Source of the DNA: Glandiceps talaboti
Lineage: Eukaryota > Hemichordata > Enteropneusta > Spengelidae
DNA: 64,000 bases
NCBI RefSeq assembly: GCF_964340395.1
Contig: NC_135555.1
Coordinates: 26,534,725-26,598,724, forward strand
Direction: 5' to 3'
Below the pieces are notes generated by a model that saw only the letters and a list, made by a program, of their open reading frames with translations, had not been told where the DNA came from and made no database searches. A program made the translations under genes and the position numbers. Shown here one piece after another: positions 12,901 to 24,890 of the stretch (within the stretch, counting starts at the first letter, position 1; each line of letters starts with the position of its first letter).

Positions 12901-13661
12901 TGTGAGATTTAGGTATAGTTAGTGATACATGTGAGATTTAGGTACAGTTAGTGATACATGTGAGATTTAGGTACAGTTAGTGATACACGTGAGATTTAGG
13001 TACAGTTAGTGATACATGTGAGATTTAGGTATAGATAGTGATACATGTGAGATTTAGGTACAGTTAGTGATACATGTGAGATTTAGGTACAGTTAGTGAT
13101 ACACGTGAGATTTAGGTACAGTTAGTGATACACGTGAGATTTAGGTACAGTTAGTGATACACGTGAGATTTAGGTACAGTTAGTGATACATGTGAGATTT
13201 AGGTACAGTTAGTGATACATATGAGATTTAGGTATAGTTAGTGATACACGTGAGATTTAGGTACAGTTAGTGATACACGTGAGATTTAGGTACAGTTAGT
13301 GATACATGTGAGATTTAGGTATAGATAGTGATACATGTGAGATTTAGGTACAGTTAGTGATACATGTGAGATTTAGGTACAGTTAGTGATACACGTGAGA
13401 TTTAGGTACAGTTAGTGATACACGTGAGATTTAGGTACAGTTAGTGATACATGTGAGATTTAGGTACAGTTAGTGATACATGTGAGATTTAGGTATAGTT
13501 AGTGATACATGTGAGATTTAGGTATAGTTATAGTGATACACGTGAGATTTAGGTACAGTTAGTGATACATGTGAGATTTAGGTATAGTTAGTGATACATG
13601 TGAGATTTAGGTACAGTTAGTGATACATGTGAGATTTTGGTACAGTTAGTGATACACATGA
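9973..13661. repeat. 29-bp minisatellite, ~127 copies, E-box in each unit
   Basis: A 29-bp unit, GTGATACACGTGAGATTTAG followed by GTACAGTTA, repeats about 127 times over 3.7 kb. The hexamer in each unit is CACGTG, CATGTG or CACATG, the pattern expected from CpG decay at a CACGTG palindrome. A second variable site is GTACAG/GTATAG. A rare GTGCAG variant recurs exactly 1,508 bp (52 units) apart, at 10621 and 12129, with identical flanking variants. This shows a segmental duplication inside the array. A 2-base insertion occurs near 13527. Confidence 0.97.
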
Positions 13662-13944
13662 GTTATATCATGGAACAAATTGTAGCCCAAATCAAGTATA
13701 CCCAACTGTGACAGAGGTTTATACTTATTATAATAAAAGTATTTTGCCAGAAGTAGATTTTTAAAACCAAAGTATAATATAATACTGTTATAATTTTGCT
13801 GTTGTTTCATTTGGCCATGTTTTTACAACCACAAAGATCAGGGTTGTATGGAAAGTGTTGTCTATGCAGGGATCGATGTATGGAAAGTGTAGTCTATGCA
13901 ACATTGTTATAATTAAAGTTGAACCAATCCTTTTTAGCACAACT

Positions 13945-14003
13945 GAACTGAGGTTCAGTAGTGCTATAGGGATCGCCTGGCGTCTGTCTCTCTGTGTGTG
14001 TGG

Positions 14004-14057
<54 letters not shown>

Positions 14058-15640
14058 CAAACTTAAAGTTAAAAACCGCTGAACCGATTGCCATGATATT
14101 TGGTGGGTCTATTACCTTGGGTGGTCAGTAGTTGGGAAATTGTTCAAATCAAAACATCTTACCACCGGTTTGTGATTTGGGTCAAAAAATTTAAACTCAA
14201 AAACTACTGGGCAGATTGGGCTGAAATTTGGGTGAAACATTCTTCAGGGTGTTTTTACTAAGAATTGTTCATGATATGATAGTCCTATCAGTGATATGCA
14301 AATTAGGGCTAAAAATGTGTCTTTTTGGTCAAAAATCTATAATTTCAAAACCACTGAGCAGATTAGACTGAAATTTAATGGGAATGCATCTAGGGATGTA
14401 TGGACGAGGAAATATTAAGCATACAATGATGCCATGAGTGATATGCAAATTAGATGTAAAAATGTGAATTTTTGGTCAAAAACTTATATCTCAAAAAGTA
14501 CTTGGTCAGTGAGTCTGAAACTTGGTGAGATGTTTCTGAAAGTGTTATTTTGCAGATTTTCTTCAAAACATGTTGACAACATTGGCCCTAGCAACCATGA
14601 CCATGCCCTTAGCAACAACCAAATGGCAGTATATTTTGGTTAAATAACATCTTCTGGTAAGCAAGTGAGTAAACATTTTTAAAATGTATGCAAATATCCC
14701 TAGCAACCATGACCATGCCCTTAGTAACAGCCAAACAGTCTTGTATTTCACAAAGGTAACAACAGGGATTAATAGACAATTGAATAAACATTCAAAAAAA
14801 TTATGTAAATTTGCCTAGGAACAGGACCACGCCCATAGCCACTAGACCAATTGCCATGATATTTGATGGGTATATTACCTTGGGTGTCTAGTTGAAAAAT
14901 TGTTCAAATCAAAATGATCTTACCACCAATGTGTGATTTGGGTCAAACAATGTTGTTTTTGGTAAAAAAAACTTAAACACCAAAACTACTGAACAGATCA
15001 ATCTAAAATTTGGATGGAACGTTCTTCAGGGTGTTTATATTAAGAGTTGTTCAGGACATGATGATCCTGTCAGTGATATGCAAATTAGGGCTAAAAATGT
15101 GTCTTTATGGTCAAAAATGTATATTTCCAAAATTATTGAGCAGATTGGGTTGAAATATGCTGGGAATGTTCGTAGGGGAGTTTAGATTAAGAGTTGTTCA
15201 TTGACATGATGATTCCCATCAGTGATATGCAAATTTGGGCTAAAATGTGTCTTTTTGGTCAAAAACTGCTGAGCAGATTAGGCTGAAATTTGGTGGGAGC
15301 ATTCTTAGGGGTGTTTAGATTAAGAATTGTTCATGACATGATGCAAATCTCAATTTTGGTCAAAAAGGTTATACATGTATCTTGAAACTGCGTGGTGGAT
15401 GGGTTGTAGCTTGGTGTGGGGATGTTTCTGAAGGTATTATTCTGCAGTTATTGTTAAAAACAATTCAATACAATTTGCCCTAGCAACCATGATCATGCCC
15501 TTAGCAACAGTGAAATGACGATGCATATTACAAAGATAACAACAGGGATGGGTAGGTAAGTAACTAAAATAAACAATAAACATATGGACCATGTCCATAG
15601 CAACATCCAAATACTGTTGTACTACAATGCCATTGGCACT
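13945..15640 (+). mobile_element. Modular interspersed element (HINE/pearl-like), copy 1
   Basis: The element starts at TGAACTGAGGTTCAGTAGTG, which contains the mini-hairpin CTGAAC-TGAG-GTTCAG. A (TG)n tract at 13993-14055 follows. Then come several diverged ~150-170-bp modules with GATATGCAAATTAGGGCTAA and GGGCTGAAATTTGGTGGGA. Next are ~110-bp modules with CTAGCAACCATGACCATGCC. A second copy starts with the same sequence at 44900. There is no protein. The architecture (terminal hairpin, microsatellite, tandem core modules) resembles non-autonomous Helentron-type elements; that family call is inference. Confidence 0.6.
13993..14055. repeat. (TG)n microsatellite
   Basis: An almost pure TG run just after the head of the modular element. 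A shorter TG run sits at the same place in copy 2 (about 44936-44983), so the microsatellite is part of the element. Confidence 0.97.
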
Positions 15641-16523
15641 ATTTTTGAACAGTTGTATTACATAAACACCAGACAAATGTAGTGTTATTTGTCTTACATT
15701 TGACATATATATTGGAGCAAATTCCGCCAGAGGAATTATGCATACTTCAGACAGGAAAAAAGGGACTGAAGAAATTTAAGATAAAATTTGCAGGACACTA
15801 ATCAGGTAGGACACCCAGGTGTTTTGTCTGCATTGTTTTAGAGTTCAGTACTTTGGACCAGAATAAACATTACACTAATCATGTGCCTATTTTGTCTGCA
15901 TTGTTTGCTGAAATTAATATGAAAATGAACAACTTAGAGGGTCTAGTGGTGTATAGCATGCTTATGGGGTCAAATCATATGGCGGATAGTATGAGATTGT
16001 TGTTAATACTCAAAATCAAGGAAGAAAGCAATGTCACTGTGTAACACTATTTGAACTCAAAGTAAGATGTAATTAATCTCTGCCTCCATGAAAGTATAAT
16101 CTTGTTGCCACTAGAAATGTGATGATGGCATGACTATGCATGGCAGGCACATTGAATTGTGGCTATCCTTGCGAGTCACATTTCTGTTGTTATTTTCAAC
16201 AGGCGATGTCATATTTAATTGCCTATCAAATTTAATATTAGGTGCTACTATTTGCAATAAGCATCAGTTTTGTCATGTATCTGTAATCTAATAGTAATAA
16301 TTCAATTAGACACATGAAAAGTTTAACATTTATTCCGACGTGAGCTATACTTATAACATACATGTTTTTATGTTGTCTAGAGTTCCAACTCACAAATTCT
16401 TTTTTAAGAGAGAATGTGTCAATCTATTGATTATGACATCAAAAGAATTTAATTGTTTTGTCACCTGCTTACAATTAATATTTCATTTCTTGCATAATTC
16501 AACAAATGTGAAAATTATATCTC
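15641..16523. other. Unique AT-rich DNA, no feature seen
   Basis: No splice-bounded exon or transposon end recognised. The open frames at 15853-16044 and 16340-16570 have no recognisable domain and look like chance. Confidence 0.5.
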
Positions 16524-16847
16524 AAAATGGCCAAATGGATGAGAAATGGGCATTTATTTTTTGTTTATAATTTATGAAAAACAATTTTACAATGGCTTCC
16601 TACTTGAATGTAAAACAACATATGCCAAGTCCTTGTTTGCAACTCAATAACATACAAGAGATTAATAAATGTGTAAAATCTTTGTTATTGTACATACAAT
16701 AAACTTTTTACACATATTTTTAGAGTTTCAAACACAGACTTTACCAGTTTTGTTTCACATTGATTTTTCAAGTAGGAAGCCCTAATAAAATTGTCTTATA
16801 AATTAAAAAATCCAAAATAAATAGCCAATCCTCTGCCATATGGCCAC
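16524..16847. repeat. Imperfect ~325-bp palindrome (foldback element)
   Basis: The left half (16524-16680) pairs with the right half (16690-16847). At the outside, AAAATGGCC and CTTCCTACTTGA pair with the complementary TCAAGTAGGAAG and ATATGGCC. At the centre, GTGTAAAATC and TTATTGTAC pair with GTACAATAA-like and TTTTTACAC. Similarity is moderate with several gaps. It is consistent with an aged foldback MITE or an inverted dimer. Confidence 0.65.
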
Positions 16848-17576
16848 TGTAATGAGTCAATGAGTTGAAGATTGTCAGTTTACAGTTAAAGGTCCAAAAC
16901 AATCCCTTTTCACAAAACGTTGAATTGTAAACATTAGAGACTTTAGCATATCTCTCTGTGTGTCAGTCAGTAAGTCTATTTCAGTAAATAATGCATATGA
17001 GTGAAAACTACATGAACATAGATTTAGGTCACCTTCCATCGTGAGCAAAATTTAACCTGTCATGTGCTAGAAAGTTAATAAATGATATACATACATTTTG
17101 TAATCAGGTAAACCTCACACCGAGTTAAAATTGAAAAGGTTAATTTAATAGATGACAATATTTCACACTAGCATAATTCAACTTCATCTAAGATTCTGTC
17201 TGAGATCAGCCATACAACATGAGTCATTTAAATCTAGAAAAGTAACCTCAAAAGAGTCAAAAGTCAGCTGTTAAAACATACCTGTTATATTCTGTATCAC
17301 ATACACTACTGACAGAAATAACTACTAGCACTTAGAGCTTGCACTGTTTTTACAAAGTCACTGACGCTGTTACTTTGTTGGCACATGTCCTGCAATATAT
17401 AAGATGATTTACTCTAGATAGACTAGTTCTTACAGTCTAGTAATTAAACCCTACATCATTACAATTTGTTACTGCAAACATTTTGCTATAAAAATAATTT
17501 CAATATCTAGTAAAATTGAAACTGTAAACATACATGCATGGTATTGATTATGAGAGAGTAAAATAATTGTATGTAA
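16848..17576. other. Unique AT-rich DNA, no feature seen
   Basis: Apart from the phrase CAGTAAGTCTATTTCAGTAA, which weakly resembles a sequence near 5350, I see nothing repeated or coding. Confidence 0.45.
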
Positions 17577-18206
17577 ACACATTTGTCATTTATTTGTCAC
17601 CATAGCAAACATAAATGAAGTGTGAGTAATTTTAACTGTAACATTTCACAGTATTTGTGAACTTTGCAGAACGTCGTCCATTGAATGTATATAATTAAAT
17701 TTGATTTCCAAGGGAGAGAAAATTATGAAATCCCAGCTTAGTCGGGTTTGTGAAGTGGTACAAACTTAATCGGGTTTGTGAAGTGGTACAAACTTAGTCG
17801 GGTTTGTGAAGTGGTACAAACTTAGTCGGGTTTGTGAAGTGGTACAAACTTAGTCGGGTTTGTAAAGTGGTACAAACTTAGTCGGGTTTGTGAAGTGGTA
17901 CAAACTTAGTCGGGTTTGTAAAGTGGTACAAACTTAGTCGGGTTTGTGAAGTGGTACAAACTTAGTCAGGTTTGTGAAGTGGTACAAACTTATAGTCGGG
18001 TTTGTAAAGTGGTACAAACTTAGTCGGGTTTGTAAAGTGTTACAAACTTAGTCGGGTTTGTAAAGTGGTACAAACTTAATTGAGTTTGTGAAGTGATACA
18101 AACTGAGTTTTAAAGCTATATAACTCTAGTGAAAGTACATCTACATAAAACCATACTTAAACTATATTCTATCATGATGTCAATGTCGATGCATACTAGT
18201 CTGGAC
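17577..18206 (+). repeat. Tandem segmental duplication, copy 1 (630 bp)
   Basis: A 630-bp segment starting ACACATTTGTCATTTATTTG. It includes 160 bp of unique sequence, a 28-bp minisatellite (unit CTTAGTCGGGTTTGTGAAGT plus GGTACAAA, about 13 copies, 17735-18105) and ~100 bp of 3' unique sequence. It is followed immediately by an almost identical second copy. Confidence 0.95.
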
Positions 18207-18863
18207 ACACATTTGTCATTTATTTGTCACCATAGCAAACATAAATGAAGTGTGAGTAATTTTAACTGTAACATTTCACAGTATTTGTGAACTTTGCAGA
18301 ACGTCGTCCATTGAATGTATATAATTAAATTTGATTTCCAAGGGAGAGAAAATTATGAAATCCCAGCTTAGTCGGGTTTGTGAAGTGGTACAAACTTAAT
18401 CGGGTTTGTGAAGTGGTACAAACTTAGTCGGGTTTGTGAAGTGGTACAAACTTAGTCGGGTTTGTGAAGTGGTACAAACTTAGTCGGGTTTGTGAAGTGG
18501 TACAAACTTAGTCGGGTTTGTAAAGTGGTACAAACTTAGTCGGGTTTGTGAAGTGGTACAAACTTAGTCGGGTTTGTAAAGTGGTACAAACTTAGTCGGG
18601 TTTGTGAAGTGGTACAAACTTAGTCAGGTTTGTGAAGTGGTACAAACTTATAGTCGGGTTTGTAAAGTGGTACAAACTTAGTCGGGTTTGTAAAGTGTTA
18701 CAAACTTAGTCGGGTTTGTAAAGTGGTACAAACTTAATTGAGTTTGTGAAGTGATACAAACTGAGTTTTAAAGCTATATAACTCTAGTGAAAGTACATCT
18801 ACATAAAACCATACTTAAACTATATTCTATCATGATGTCAATGTCGATGCATACTAGTCTGGA
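18207..18863 (+). repeat. Tandem segmental duplication, copy 2 (~658 bp)
   Basis: This matches 17577-18206 through both the unique flanks and the internal 28-bp array, including rare variants such as TTATAGTCGGG, AGTGTTACAAA and AATTGAGTTTGTG. It is longer by exactly one 28-bp unit. So the duplication is recent and one minisatellite unit was gained or lost afterwards. Confidence 0.95.
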
Positions 18864-19339
18864 TGCCAGCTGTTGTCTAATCACAGTCTAGTCAAACTCC
18901 CTCAATCAGCACAAACAGTTGTTCATCTAATCAGTGAACCCCCAGCTGCTATAGTGACATAAACAGTGTATAAGTAGCATCCTGAGCTGACAAATATACC
19001 ATATTTGTACATTATATAACTGCCCCAATAAACACTAACTTTATGAGAGACTGTGGTATATTGGTTAGAAGTTTGTGATTGATTAACAAAGACATGATGT
19101 TAATGACTGTGTAGGTGGCTGTGGATGAATTTTAAATTACGTCTCTGGACTTGTAGCACAATAAAGGTTTGACTATACTGTGAGTGAAGGACTGGTATAC
19201 ATCGTAACGATACTGTAAAGGAACTAGACTAATGCATGCCATCAATGGCACATTGCTTCTTGCATTCTTAATGCACTTAACATCATATTATAGCAGTGTC
19301 CTAAATATTCTAGTATATGTATGATAAATTATGCCAATA
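18864..19339. other. Unique DNA, no feature seen
   Basis: Single-copy AT-rich sequence downstream of the duplication. No exon or repeat recognised. Confidence 0.45.
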
Positions 19340-19490
19340 AATGATGTATTTCTCCTAAATATGTACCAGTTTGAGTTCTGCCATGGCAAGTGATGGTAAA
19401 ACCTATGTATGCTGCATTTATTAGAATAATCTATGTACTAAAATATTATGCTCCAAAACACATAAACCTGGTGTTATGCCCCTAAATTAC
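19340..19490 (+). repeat. Diverged copy of dispersed family X
   Basis: It shares the order of short blocks with 8600-8770 (ACCAGTTTGAGTT, TGATGGTAAAAC, CACATAAACCTGG, TTATGCCCCTAAA), but with many changes. I regard it as an older member of the same family; an alignment is needed to be sure. Confidence 0.35.
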
Positions 19491-19959
19491 TGTAGTGAAT
19501 GTTAGATTTTGCTTAATAAAATAATCCAATGATTTGGTCATTCTACATGTTTTATGGTACGTTGAATTTGTGTCACATAAACCTTTCAATCAAATGCCTT
19601 CAAATGGTTTTGACAAAAATAATGATAAAAATTAAAAGGCTTGTTTGTAAAGGAAACAAATCATAAATTGTGAGGCATAGTTATCTCATATAACTTCCTA
19701 AAGTACCATTATCATAAAAGTTTATTGACAAAGACATGCAATAAACATAAATCATGTAGAGATAACAGATTTATAGAAAGACACAACATTCATAATATAT
19801 GTATGGGCATGTTTGTCATCGTTAAATATCCCCAGGATTGTCTTCACACCTGGATTTATGATTTGAATGAAGGTTTTATTCCATGCAACATTTTTCAAAA
19901 TGGGTAGTTTATTTAAATAGTTTTTGACTTAAAATGGCTATAGTAAGTATTTTGATATG
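19491..19959. other. Unique DNA, no feature seen
   Basis: AT-rich, no recognisable exon, transposon end or repeat. Confidence 0.45.
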
Positions 19960-20660
19960 GTCATTTAGTGATATGATTCCAGGTTATTAGCATGTGGCCA
20001 TAGTCTTGTCCAGACACTGTAATGTCTAGTTTGAATGATACCATTGTGGTGTGTGTGTATTGAAGGGGTCAAATTAGTTTGGTCATGATATTTCAAATGA
20101 GAGCTATTTTTCAACAGATTCACATTTTCCCAGGGTGGAGTCTGTCCTGTCCAGACAGAGTGTGTGATCCTGTTTAGTTGGAATTGGGGTATATGAAAAG
20201 TTTGGGAATGATGATATGATAATGTGGTCATATGATATTGATGGGTGTCTCAGGGGCTCATTTTTTTGTCAGAGTGTGATTGTACATGTAGGTTGACTGA
20301 CATGATACCACTTGATGACTACCCAGGTTTGTTGTAAGTCTGTTTTTGTCCTGTCCTGTCCTGTCCTGTCCTGTCCTGTCCAGATAGGGTGTAATTTTTT
20401 AGGTTGACTGACACCACTTGGTGTATAGTGTAGAAAAATTGATCATAGAAGTACAATAACATGGCATATTGTATTCATATTTTCAAAGGGTGACTGTTCT
20501 ATACCAAATGGTCCAGAATTAATCTCATGATGACAGTTGGTCACACAACATCAACAGTGTCAATTTAAATTTGTAATATATGACTGTTCAAATTTTCAAA
20601 GGCCAATCTGTTCTGTCTGGATGATTGTTTGAATACTAAATACTAATGATACTATGATAG
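19960..20660. repeat. Diverged modules with CTGTCCAGACAG-like cores
   Basis: Four diverged modules at about 19980, 20130, 20340 and 20600 each hold a variant of CTGTCCTGTCCAGACAGAGT near GTGT and TGATA blocks. One module has expanded to a (CCTGT)n run at 20347-20389. The core CTGTCCAGACAG is itself palindromic. This is likely an old modular repeat; no protein. Confidence 0.45.
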
Positions 20661-21773
20661 AAATATAATGAAACATAGTCAGGAAGAGTTAAATATTGAT
20701 ATGGTAAAACTTTTATTTGTCACGCAAACTTGATTATTGACATTATTGACAGGTGTTTTCTATTGTCTGAAGGCTGTGTAGAGTCTGGTCTTACTAGTTG
20801 GTGATAGTCAAATCCTTGTAAGATTACCAAGAATTTAAGTATTATCATTATCATCATTGTGCCCTCTACACCAATTTGAAGTGACACTGACACACACAAT
20901 ATCTAGTAATGCACCAAAATTTGGTGTTCCCCTATCTCTTGAGTCTTACTATGTGTTGACTAACAAGAAATCAAGTTTTGATTAGTTATCATTAGATGAC
21001 ACACTGTGATTATCATTATTGACAACTGCTTAATAATACTTATAAAATGTGTTATCACAAATGTAATGATCTTGAACTGTACATGTATTTCAGGCTGGCA
21101 GGAATGTTTTTAGAGCAAACTTTGCTTTTTAAGTACTTTTTAATAAATGTCAATTTAACAAATGCTCACAAACATTAATCTATTGCCAAGACAACATACA
21201 TATAGTAAGTGACTTAATGAGATTAGTGCACCAATTGGAGCAATCTCTAGTCAAATTATTAAAATCAAATCAATTTGATTGAAAGTCTATTACTAACAAC
21301 TTGTGCTCTATGAGTATGACCCACACAATCACCAACCCCATCACATGCATTGCCCATCAACCCCTATCAACCCATCATACAGCAATAGCTGTCATTCCAT
21401 AATTGTAACAGTCACGTTACAGATAGCTACAAAACTGCAACTATAGTTGAAATAGAAGATTGTTTCAAATTGCTTGACCACTGATTCTCAGCCAACATGA
21501 TATGACATCATCAGCCTTATGTGGAGATTGCAGGAAGGGATTATAGTTGTACACATACATGTAGAAATGGGGTTCAATTCTGAAGTATTTCACATCATGC
21601 TAGAGGGTCAAAATAGAACAAGGTCAACTTTGACTCACATGTGCCTAGTATAATGCATGTGTACTGCATGTAGTGGAAGTCGTGTTGTTGACCAAGAAAT
21701 AGAATGATTGTTATTTATGATGTGCCTAAAAATTGTAAAATTCTATTTGAAGTAACGAGAATCTGTCCATTTG
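20661..21773. other. Unique AT-rich DNA, no feature seen
   Basis: No gene, repeat array or transposon terminus recognised on either strand. Confidence 0.45.
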
Positions 21774-21932
21774 TACACCCATCCGTGCATTCGCATACAT
21801 TTGTACACCCATCAGTGCATGTGCATACATTTGTACACCCATCAGTGCATGTGCATACATTTGTACACCCATCAGTGCATGTGCATACATTTGTACACCC
21901 ATCCGTGCATGTGCATACATTTGTACATCATG
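21774..21932. repeat. 30-bp minisatellite, 5 copies
   Basis: Five copies of a 30-bp unit, TTTGTACACCCATCAGTGCA followed by TGTGCATACA. Because 30 is a multiple of three it leaves open frames on both strands; these are repeat artefacts. Confidence 0.95.
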
Positions 21933-22307
21933 TATTGTCCCTGATAATGATATGGATAGGCTGAATTCTTGAACACTTTTTAATACAAAGATGTTATGTT
22001 GTAGAGGAAGGGCACATCACTTTGAACATAAAATGAATGTCTGGAATAAATCTATCATTAAGTGAGTATGATGATACATATAGTTCACTAACTTTGTGTA
22101 TTGAAATGCTTATTACACAATGTATACTAGTTTACAAATTTGAAAATTAATCTAGAATGATGACAGTAGTAAAATTTATAACAAACTTGCATAATAAAAT
22201 AACCAATAGCGATATTTCAAAAATGGTTTCAATTACCACTGGTGGCACACTCACTCTAGGTACTAAGTTTGTAGTCCCATTTGTTTTGTGGTTATAATCA
22301 ATCACAT

Positions 22308-22760
22308 CTGTGATAGTGTGTCTGCCACAATAGGAGATCCTCTGCGATAGTGTGTGCCATAGTAGGCAATCCTCTGAGATAGTGTGTGCCATAGTAGGCA
22401 ATCATCCAAGATAGTGTCTGCCACAACAGGAGATCCTCCGCGATAGTGTGTGCCATAGTAGGTGATCCTCCGAGATAGTGTGTGCCATAGTAGGTAATCC
22501 TCCGAGATAGTATGTGCCATAGTAGGCAATCCTCTGAGATAGTGTGTGCCATAGTAGGCAATCCTCCACGATAGTGTGTGCCACAATAGGAGATCCTCCG
22601 AGATAGTGTGTGCCATAGTAGGCAATCCTCCGAGATAGCTTGTGCCATAGTAGGTGATCCTCCGAGATAGTGTGTGCCATATTTAGTAGGCAATCCCCCG
22701 AGATAATGTGTGCCACAAAAGGAGATCCTCCGAGATAGTGTGTGCCATAGTAGGTGATCC
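22308..22760. repeat. 32-bp minisatellite, ~14 copies
   Basis: A 32-bp unit, GATCCTCCGAGATAGTGTGT followed by GCCATAGTAGGT, with several variants (CACAATAGGA for CATAGTAGGC, TCTGAG for TCCGAG). The array ends at 22760, exactly where LINE sequence begins, so the LINE joined into or next to it. The long minus-strand reading frames here are artefacts of the repeat. Confidence 0.95.
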
Positions 22761-22789
22761 AGTGGAAGTACTTTCGCAAAAACTCATGA

Positions 22790-23518
22790 GTTGGTTGTAT
22801 GACCGTTGTCCCAATATTGTTAAATTAATGCGAATGAATATACCAGCTTCGATGATTACATGGGTTATCGAGTATCTCACGAATAGGGCCCAATATGTTA
22901 GATTTCATTCACTGACATCAAATGATATTAATTCAAGTATAGGAGCACCACAGGGTACAGTATTAGCACCTTTTCTGTTCACATTATACACAGCCGATCA
23001 TAGATCTTCAGTGCAAACATGCCCTCTAATCAAATTTGCTGATGACTCTGCCATGATTAGATTGGGTTACTAGATGATGATGATGATGATGACACTGACT
23101 ACCTTCATCAAATAGATCGCTTTATTGAATATTGTGACCAAAACCACGTAATATTGAATGTTGCTAAGACCAAGGAAATGGTAATTGATTTTCGCAAAAG
23201 GCGGCGGATCCCAGCTTAGTCTCGATTAAGGGTGTTAAGGTAAATTATCAGTACTTGGGGCTTGGCTTAGACCGTAAACTAAATTGGCAACACCATATTG
23301 ATATTCTTTCCAAGAAGCTAAACTCTAGGATGTACTGTTTAAAAAAGTTGCAGTCTTTTAATGTTAATCAGGATATACTTTCGTTGTTTTATGGAGCTGT
23401 CATAAATAGTGTTTTAAGTTACTGTATTGTTTGCTGGGGTGGAAATATTACACAACAAAATAAGAAGAGGTTGCATGAATTGATCAGTAAAGCAGGAAAT
23501 GTCATAGGAAAGAAACAA
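22790..23518 (+). pseudogene. LINE A reverse transcriptase, broken
   Basis: Two frames carry the RT core and the post-RT domain. The first (to 23070) holds the PQG and FADD boxes. The second (from about 23095) holds the WxxHID-like and SYCIVCWGG region. Breaks are a (GAT)n expansion after the FADD box and a stop near 23217. It runs straight into the TTAA element at 23520, so it cannot make an active polymerase. The frame across the transposon is preserved once the TTAA insert is ignored. Confidence 0.8.
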
Positions 23519-23523
23519 CTTAA

Positions 23524-24661
23524 GGTGGTTGTGTGGGCTAGGACGTCAGGTGAATTTATCAATAAAACTATATAAATCCACTCATACATTTTTATTTAGA
23601 CACACTGGAGTCGGAACTAGCAAAGGGCACACAGTCCAAACACAGCCACAAACTTTGACCAACTAAAGGTAATTGACATTTTGCTGGGGAGTCCGATGCG
23701 CCCTCTACTATGACTTCCTGCATAACACGCACACACGGTGAGTGTGCTGTGAGGGTCTGCCGTAAAGATATTTTAGCATTTCAAATGCCTGACTGTAAAA
23801 TGTTGAGTGTCGACATTTTTGTCAATTGTTATAGATTTAAAGAAGAAAAAAACGTTTGATGGATGACAATTTTTTTTCATCGTGAGTTTGTGCTTCGGAC
23901 AGAATCAGGTGACCGCAGAAGTATCGCCCACACTCCGGGTTTAGCATATTTCTGAAGTATGGCCTCAATGTATGTACACACGATCTCATCAAATGATTTT
24001 CCTACAGTTTTCCTTCCACGTTTTGTTTTTCAAAATGTCGGTGAAGGCTGTTTTCTGATTGATTAAACTTGTTCTATTTCCAAAACCCATGGTGTCATCT
24101 CTGAAAGCAGTCGATCTAAACTAATGAGTATGTATCACTATTACCACGTCGTATTTCTTTCGAGACTAAGGCAAATATAACATGTGCGAGTACGAGTTCA
24201 CATCTACACAACCACAAGCGATGTAATCCAAAACAAATGCATACGGTACGGTGAATAGTGATCGAGCCAAGTTTGGTCTCCGTAGCGGTAAATATAATCC
24301 TAGTATGTCTCTACGATGTATTGTTAGTCGATGTCATTACTATTGTCTGATAGTGCCAACAAATATTGAAATTTACGAACAGCTTAGATACATTTTAAGA
24401 GTCGCTTTCCTGAATAAAACAGCCATTTTCAGATTGCATGCCGACATGGGCAACACATCAAGTAATCAAAGACACAACAACAAACAAATCCAAAGCAAGT
24501 GTGTTTATTTATAGCAATCTATACTGTAATGTTTTTAATGTTATGATGAATATTAAAGGAACAAACTCATAAAATTTGGAGTCATTATCTCTATTTTTAA
24601 CAAAGTTACAACAATATTTCTACAATAAAGAATTGGATGAAAAATAGCCCATACAAAAACC
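23524..24661. mobile_element. TTAA-flanked TIR transposon, non-autonomous (piggyBac-like?)
   Basis: A 1,138-bp insert in LINE A is flanked by TTAA at 23520-23523 and at 24662-24665. Its ends are inverted: GGTGGTTGTGTGGGCTA on the left against TAGCCCATACAAAAACC on the right (14 of 17 matching). Taking out one TTAA plus the insert makes the LINE reading frame continuous across the site, so the target duplication is exactly TTAA. That is the hallmark of the piggyBac superfamily. The termini begin GGT rather than the usual CCY, and no transposase is present. Confidence 0.75.
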
Positions 24662-24666
24662 TTAAG

Positions 24667-24890
24667 GCGGATGAAGTCTTACACAAGCGAATGGCAGACA
24701 AAGTGTTGCACATAATGAAGGATGAAACAAACCCACTGAGAAAGGAAATCAATGTCAGGAGAATTGATAGGAGTGGTAGATTTAGACAGTTAGCTTCTTG
24801 TACTACCCGTTATCATAATTCATTTATATCTTAAGCCATCACACTCCTTAACAAAACTTTTAATAGAAACTAATGAATCTATTTTAATGT
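24667..24890 (+). pseudogene. LINE A C-terminal fragment
   Basis: The frame from 24667 encodes ADEVLHKRMADKVLHIMKD, then RSGRFRQLASCTTRYHNSFI. This is the conserved C-terminus seen after the RT domain in CR1/L2-type ORF2 proteins. It is separated from the rest only by the TTAA element. Confidence 0.75.

Noticed and set aside
14280-15240. ATGCAAAT octamer-like words (POU factor sites) in the modular element
   Set aside because: They are simply part of each repeated module; no evidence of a regulatory role.
22147-22880. Several overlapping minus-strand repeat proteins (THYLGGSPTMA type)
   Set aside because: Shadows of the 32-bp minisatellite in different frames.
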